Positions 39,827 through 41,953 of a DNA stretch of 41,953 bases are shown one piece after another. Source of the DNA: Candidatus Kerfeldbacteria bacterium RIFCSPHIGHO2_12_FULL_48_17 (GTDB lineage: Bacteria > Patescibacteriota > Patescibacteriia > HO2-48-17); assembly GCA_001818775.1 (NCBI GenBank), contig MHKD01000019.1, positions 60,778-102,730 of the forward strand. Reading direction: 5' to 3'. The number at the start of each line of letters is the position of its first letter. The stretch's first letter is position 1. The notes under the pieces were generated by a model, which was given only the letters and a program-made list of their open reading frames with translations, was not told the DNA's origin and ran no database searches. The position numbers were made by a program, and so were the translations under genes.

Positions 39827-41476
39827 ATGGCCAATACTAAAAAACGACCAAAATATATTTTCGTAGTTGGTGGCGTGATGTCGAGTGTCGGCAAGGGCAC
39901 TGTTGCGTCATCCATCGCCTATATGCTCCAGAGCCGTAAGTTTCGCGCTACGGCCATGAAGATTGATCCTTATGTCAACGTTGACGCCGGCACCATGAAC
40001 CCCACGGAACATGGTGAAGTTTTTGTTACGGATGATGGCGACGAAACCGATCAGGACATGGGGAACTATGAGCGTTTTTTGAACACTTCATTGTCCTCGA
40101 CAAATTATATGACGACGGGTCGGGTATATTTGTCGGTTATTGAGCGTGAACGTAATTTGGGCTACGCTGGTAAATGCGTTGAGGTTGTGCCTCATATTCC
40201 ACTCGAGGTTATTAACCGTATTCGTCGTGCTCAGCGTAAGACGAAAAGTGATGTTACGATTATTGAAATTGGCGGTACGATCGGGGAATATCAGAATATT
40301 CTTTTTTTGGAAGCGGCGCGTATGATGAAGTTGGCTAATCCTGATGACGTTGCCGTGGTTATGGTCAGTTATTTACCCATTCCTTCCGTTATTGGTGAAA
40401 TGAAGACCAAACCAACACAAACAGCTGTCAGGTCGCTGAACTCGGCCGGGCTCAATGCTGATTTTATCATCTGTCGTTCTTCGAAACTTTTGGATGCCCC
40501 GAGGCGTGCCAAGTTGGCAATGATGTGCAACTTGCGTGATGCTGATGATGCTATTTCTGCGCCTGATTTGGATTCGGTGTATGAAGTTCCGCTCTGGCTG
40601 GAGGAGCAGGGTTTGGGGAAACGGATTTTGGAGCGATTGAAACTGCCGCGCCGCCAGCCGGAAATGCGTCAATGGAAGACTTTCGTCGGACGTAGTAAGA
40701 AAGCTAAAAAAGAAGTCAAAATCGCGGTGGTTGGTAAATATTTTTCCACCGGCAAGTTTACTCTGGCTGATTCTTATATTTCCGTCATTGAGGCCTTAAA
40801 GCTCGCCAGTTGGTACAATGACCGCAAACCCGTGTTGACATGGGTGGATTCTGAGGAATATGAGCGTCATCCGAAAAAGGTGAGTGAGCTGGCGCAATTC
40901 GATGGTATTCTTGTGCCCGGCGGTTTCGGGACACGCGGTATTGAAGGTATTATGAAAGCCATCCGTTTTGCGCGCGAAAAGAAAATTCCGTATTTTGGTT
41001 TGTGCTATGGTATGCAGCTGGCCTGCGTGGAAATGGCGCGTGATCTTCTTGATCTTCGGGGCGCTCATACGGTCGAAGCCAATCCTCAGTCGCCCCATCC
41101 CATTATTCATTTGAATCCGATACAAAAGCGTAATATCCGTCAGAACCGTTACGGCGGCACCATGCGGCTTGGGGCTTATGATTGTGCCATTCAAAAGGGT
41201 ACGAAAACATGGCAGGCGTATAAGTCAGTAACCATTTCTGAGAGGCATCGTCATCGCTATGAATTCAACAACGAATACATGAAACCGCTCGCGGAAAAGG
41301 CCGGAATGATTTTCAGCGGCATGAATAAGGATCATAATCTGGTTGAAATTATTGAATTGAAGGACCATCCGTGGTTTGTTGGCGTGCAGTTTCATCCGGA
41401 ATTTCAATCAGCGCCGCTCAAGCCCCATCCGCTCTTTTTGGGCTTTGTCGCGGCGGCCGTTCGCTATTCCAAATAG
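39827..41476 (+). CDS. pyrG: CTP synthase
   Basis: A 549-residue enzyme that aminates UTP to CTP with glutamine. N-terminal amidoligase domain: VVGGVMSSVGKGTVASSIAYML in outline with KIDPYVNVDAGTMNP and EHGEVFVTDDG. C-terminal glutaminase: nucleophile Cys393 in GLCYGMQ and the FHPEF His/Glu pair near residue 520. Full length for the family. It supplies CTP, which the CDP-alcohol enzymes in this window would consume. Confidence 0.97.
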   Translation: MANTKKRPKYIFVVGGVMSSVGKGTVASSIAYMLQSRKFRATAMKIDPYVNVDAGTMNPTEHGEVFVTDDGDETDQDMGNYERFLNTSLSSTNYMTTGRVYLSVIERERNLGYAGKCVEVVPHIPLEVINRIRRAQRKTKSDVTIIEIGGTIGEYQNILFLEAARMMKLANPDDVAVVMVSYLPIPSVIGEMKTKPTQTAVRSLNSAGLNADFIICRSSKLLDAPRRAKLAMMCNLRDADDAISAPDLDSVYEVPLWLEEQGLGKRILERLKLPRRQPEMRQWKTFVGRSKKAKKEVKIAVVGKYFSTGKFTLADSYISVIEALKLASWYNDRKPVLTWVDSEEYERHPKKVSELAQFDGILVPGGFGTRGIEGIMKAIRFAREKKIPYFGLCYGMQLACVEMARDLLDLRGAHTVEANPQSPHPIIHLNPIQKRNIRQNRYGGTMRLGAYDCAIQKGTKTWQAYKSVTISERHRHRYEFNNEYMKPLAEKAGMIFSGMNKDHNLVEIIELKDHPWFVGVQFHPEFQSAPLKPHPLFLGFVAAAVRYSK

Positions 41477-41576
41477 CCGGCCTTAAATCCCATCCCTTCC
41501 ACATCCGAAACGATTTTCGTGCTATACTTGCTATACTATAGTCGGATGATCGTTTTATTTTGCTATAAAAGCGTAT

Positions 41577-41953
41577 ATGAAAAAATTTTATTTTTCCTTG
41601 ATTTTAGGTGCATTCATCGCACTTTTGCTCCCACAGGCGAGTTTCGCAGCTTTTGGCGGCACCGCCACTTTTTTCGGCAGACAGTATAATCCCGAGGGAG
41701 CCGGCATCGGTCCGCTTGATTCCTATCTTGATAATCCTCATGGCTTTGCCGAGAGTGACAGCGGTGATATTATCATTGCTGATACGAATAATAATGTACT
41801 GCGTTTATGGAGTGCCAGCACCAAAAAGATTTTCACTTTTGCCGGTACGGGTCAGTACGGCCAAACTGATGGTTTTCGTTTGCTTATTCAGTTTTCCCAG
41901 CCATACGGTATTACGATTGCTCACAATAATGACATTTACATCGCTGATACCGG
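41577..41953 (+). CDS. Secreted NHL-repeat protein (C-terminus beyond window)
   Basis: An open frame from an ATG at 41577 to the window end (125 codons), too close to the edge for the stop to be visible. It starts with a signal peptide (MKKFYFSLILGAFIALLLP, cleavage after ASFA). NHL-type beta-propeller blades follow: NPHGFAESDSGDIIIADTNNNVLRLW, then a second blade QPYGITIAHNNDIYIADT (outline of both). NHL proteins bind RNA, protein or sugar and are abundant on CPR surfaces. Two CTATACT copies lie upstream but no clear promoter spacing was found. Confidence 0.85.
   Translation, partial: MKKFYFSLILGAFIALLLPQASFAAFGGTATFFGRQYNPEGAGIGPLDSYLDNPHGFAESDSGDIIIADTNNNVLRLWSASTKKIFTFAGTGQYGQTDGFRLLIQFSQPYGITIAHNNDIYIADT

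Noticed and set aside
1-41953. UGA recoding (glycine code of Gracilibacteria/SR1)
   Set aside because: Genes such as uppP and mltG end at UGA exactly where the next gene starts, and full-length families are read with the standard code.
1-41953. CRISPR array, prophage or intact insertion sequence
   Set aside because: No regularly spaced repeats, integrase, phage structural genes or transposase ORFs were seen.

Overview
The window reads as a chromosomal segment of a Candidate Phyla Radiation (Patescibacteria, probably Parcubacteria-type) bacterium. The reasons are an archaeal-type UMP kinase, a TrmB-family regulator, many short envelope proteins without obvious homologues, standard-code genes packed end to end with frequent ATGA overlaps, and an almost complete lack of Shine-Dalgarno sequences. 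A bL9 gene (rplI) is present, which argues against the CPR lineages reported to lack it. I see no rRNA, tRNA, CRISPR array, phage or intact insertion sequence. The lineage is an inference; only a marker-gene tree would settle it.

Layout. 1-1368: the minus-strand end of an unrecognised membrane protein, divergent from a housekeeping run (1518-9819) holding a small CPR-type protein, a cytidylyltransferase-like protein, a lipoprotein cyclophilin, exonuclease VII (xseA-xseB), a paralogue of the small protein, a YdjM-like membrane hydrolase fused to Ca-binding and amidase-like parts, uppP, a mannose-1-phosphate guanylyltransferase, mltG and an archaeal-type pyrH. A TrmB-family regulator follows (9895-10719). 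10720-11526 is the only long gene-free stretch. It holds two candidate minus-strand structured RNAs in tandem, each with its own promoter and terminator, and the L10 leader that precedes rplJ-rplL. rplL converges on a 779-aa PP2C-like/transmembrane/beta-propeller protein, which is divergent from a winged-helix protein whose 3' end runs into a MITE-like inverted repeat (15649-15841).

15877-20213 is an envelope operon: two lipoproteins, a polytopic membrane protein and an HtrA-like protein that has lost its catalytic triad. 20287-36597 is a glycan/glycolipid region: GtrA, two GT2 enzymes, a UDP-glucuronate decarboxylase-like enzyme beside UDP-glucose dehydrogenase (UDP-glucose to UDP-glucuronate to UDP-xylose), a GT4, a polytopic GT39-like transferase, two CDP-alcohol phosphotransferases, a cytidylyltransferase-like enzyme, a GpsA-like dehydrogenase, a flippase, an unknown anchored protein and a fused RmlA-RmlB. 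36619 to the end holds a PEGA/beta-propeller protein, a CtpA protease, rplI, pyrG and the start of an NHL-repeat secreted protein.

The genes suggest a cell that invests heavily in its surface. UppP recycles the lipid carrier. GDP-mannose, UDP-GlcA/xylose and dTDP-4-keto-6-deoxyglucose routes supply sugars. Glycosyltransferases and a flippase build and export glycans. CDP-activated alcohol chemistry may add a phosphodiester-linked head group. MltG, CtpA, cyclophilin and beta-propeller proteins act outside the membrane. The most novel-looking items are the gpsA-like/cytidylyltransferase/CDP-alcohol-transferase/flippase block and the structured RNA tract upstream of rplJ.
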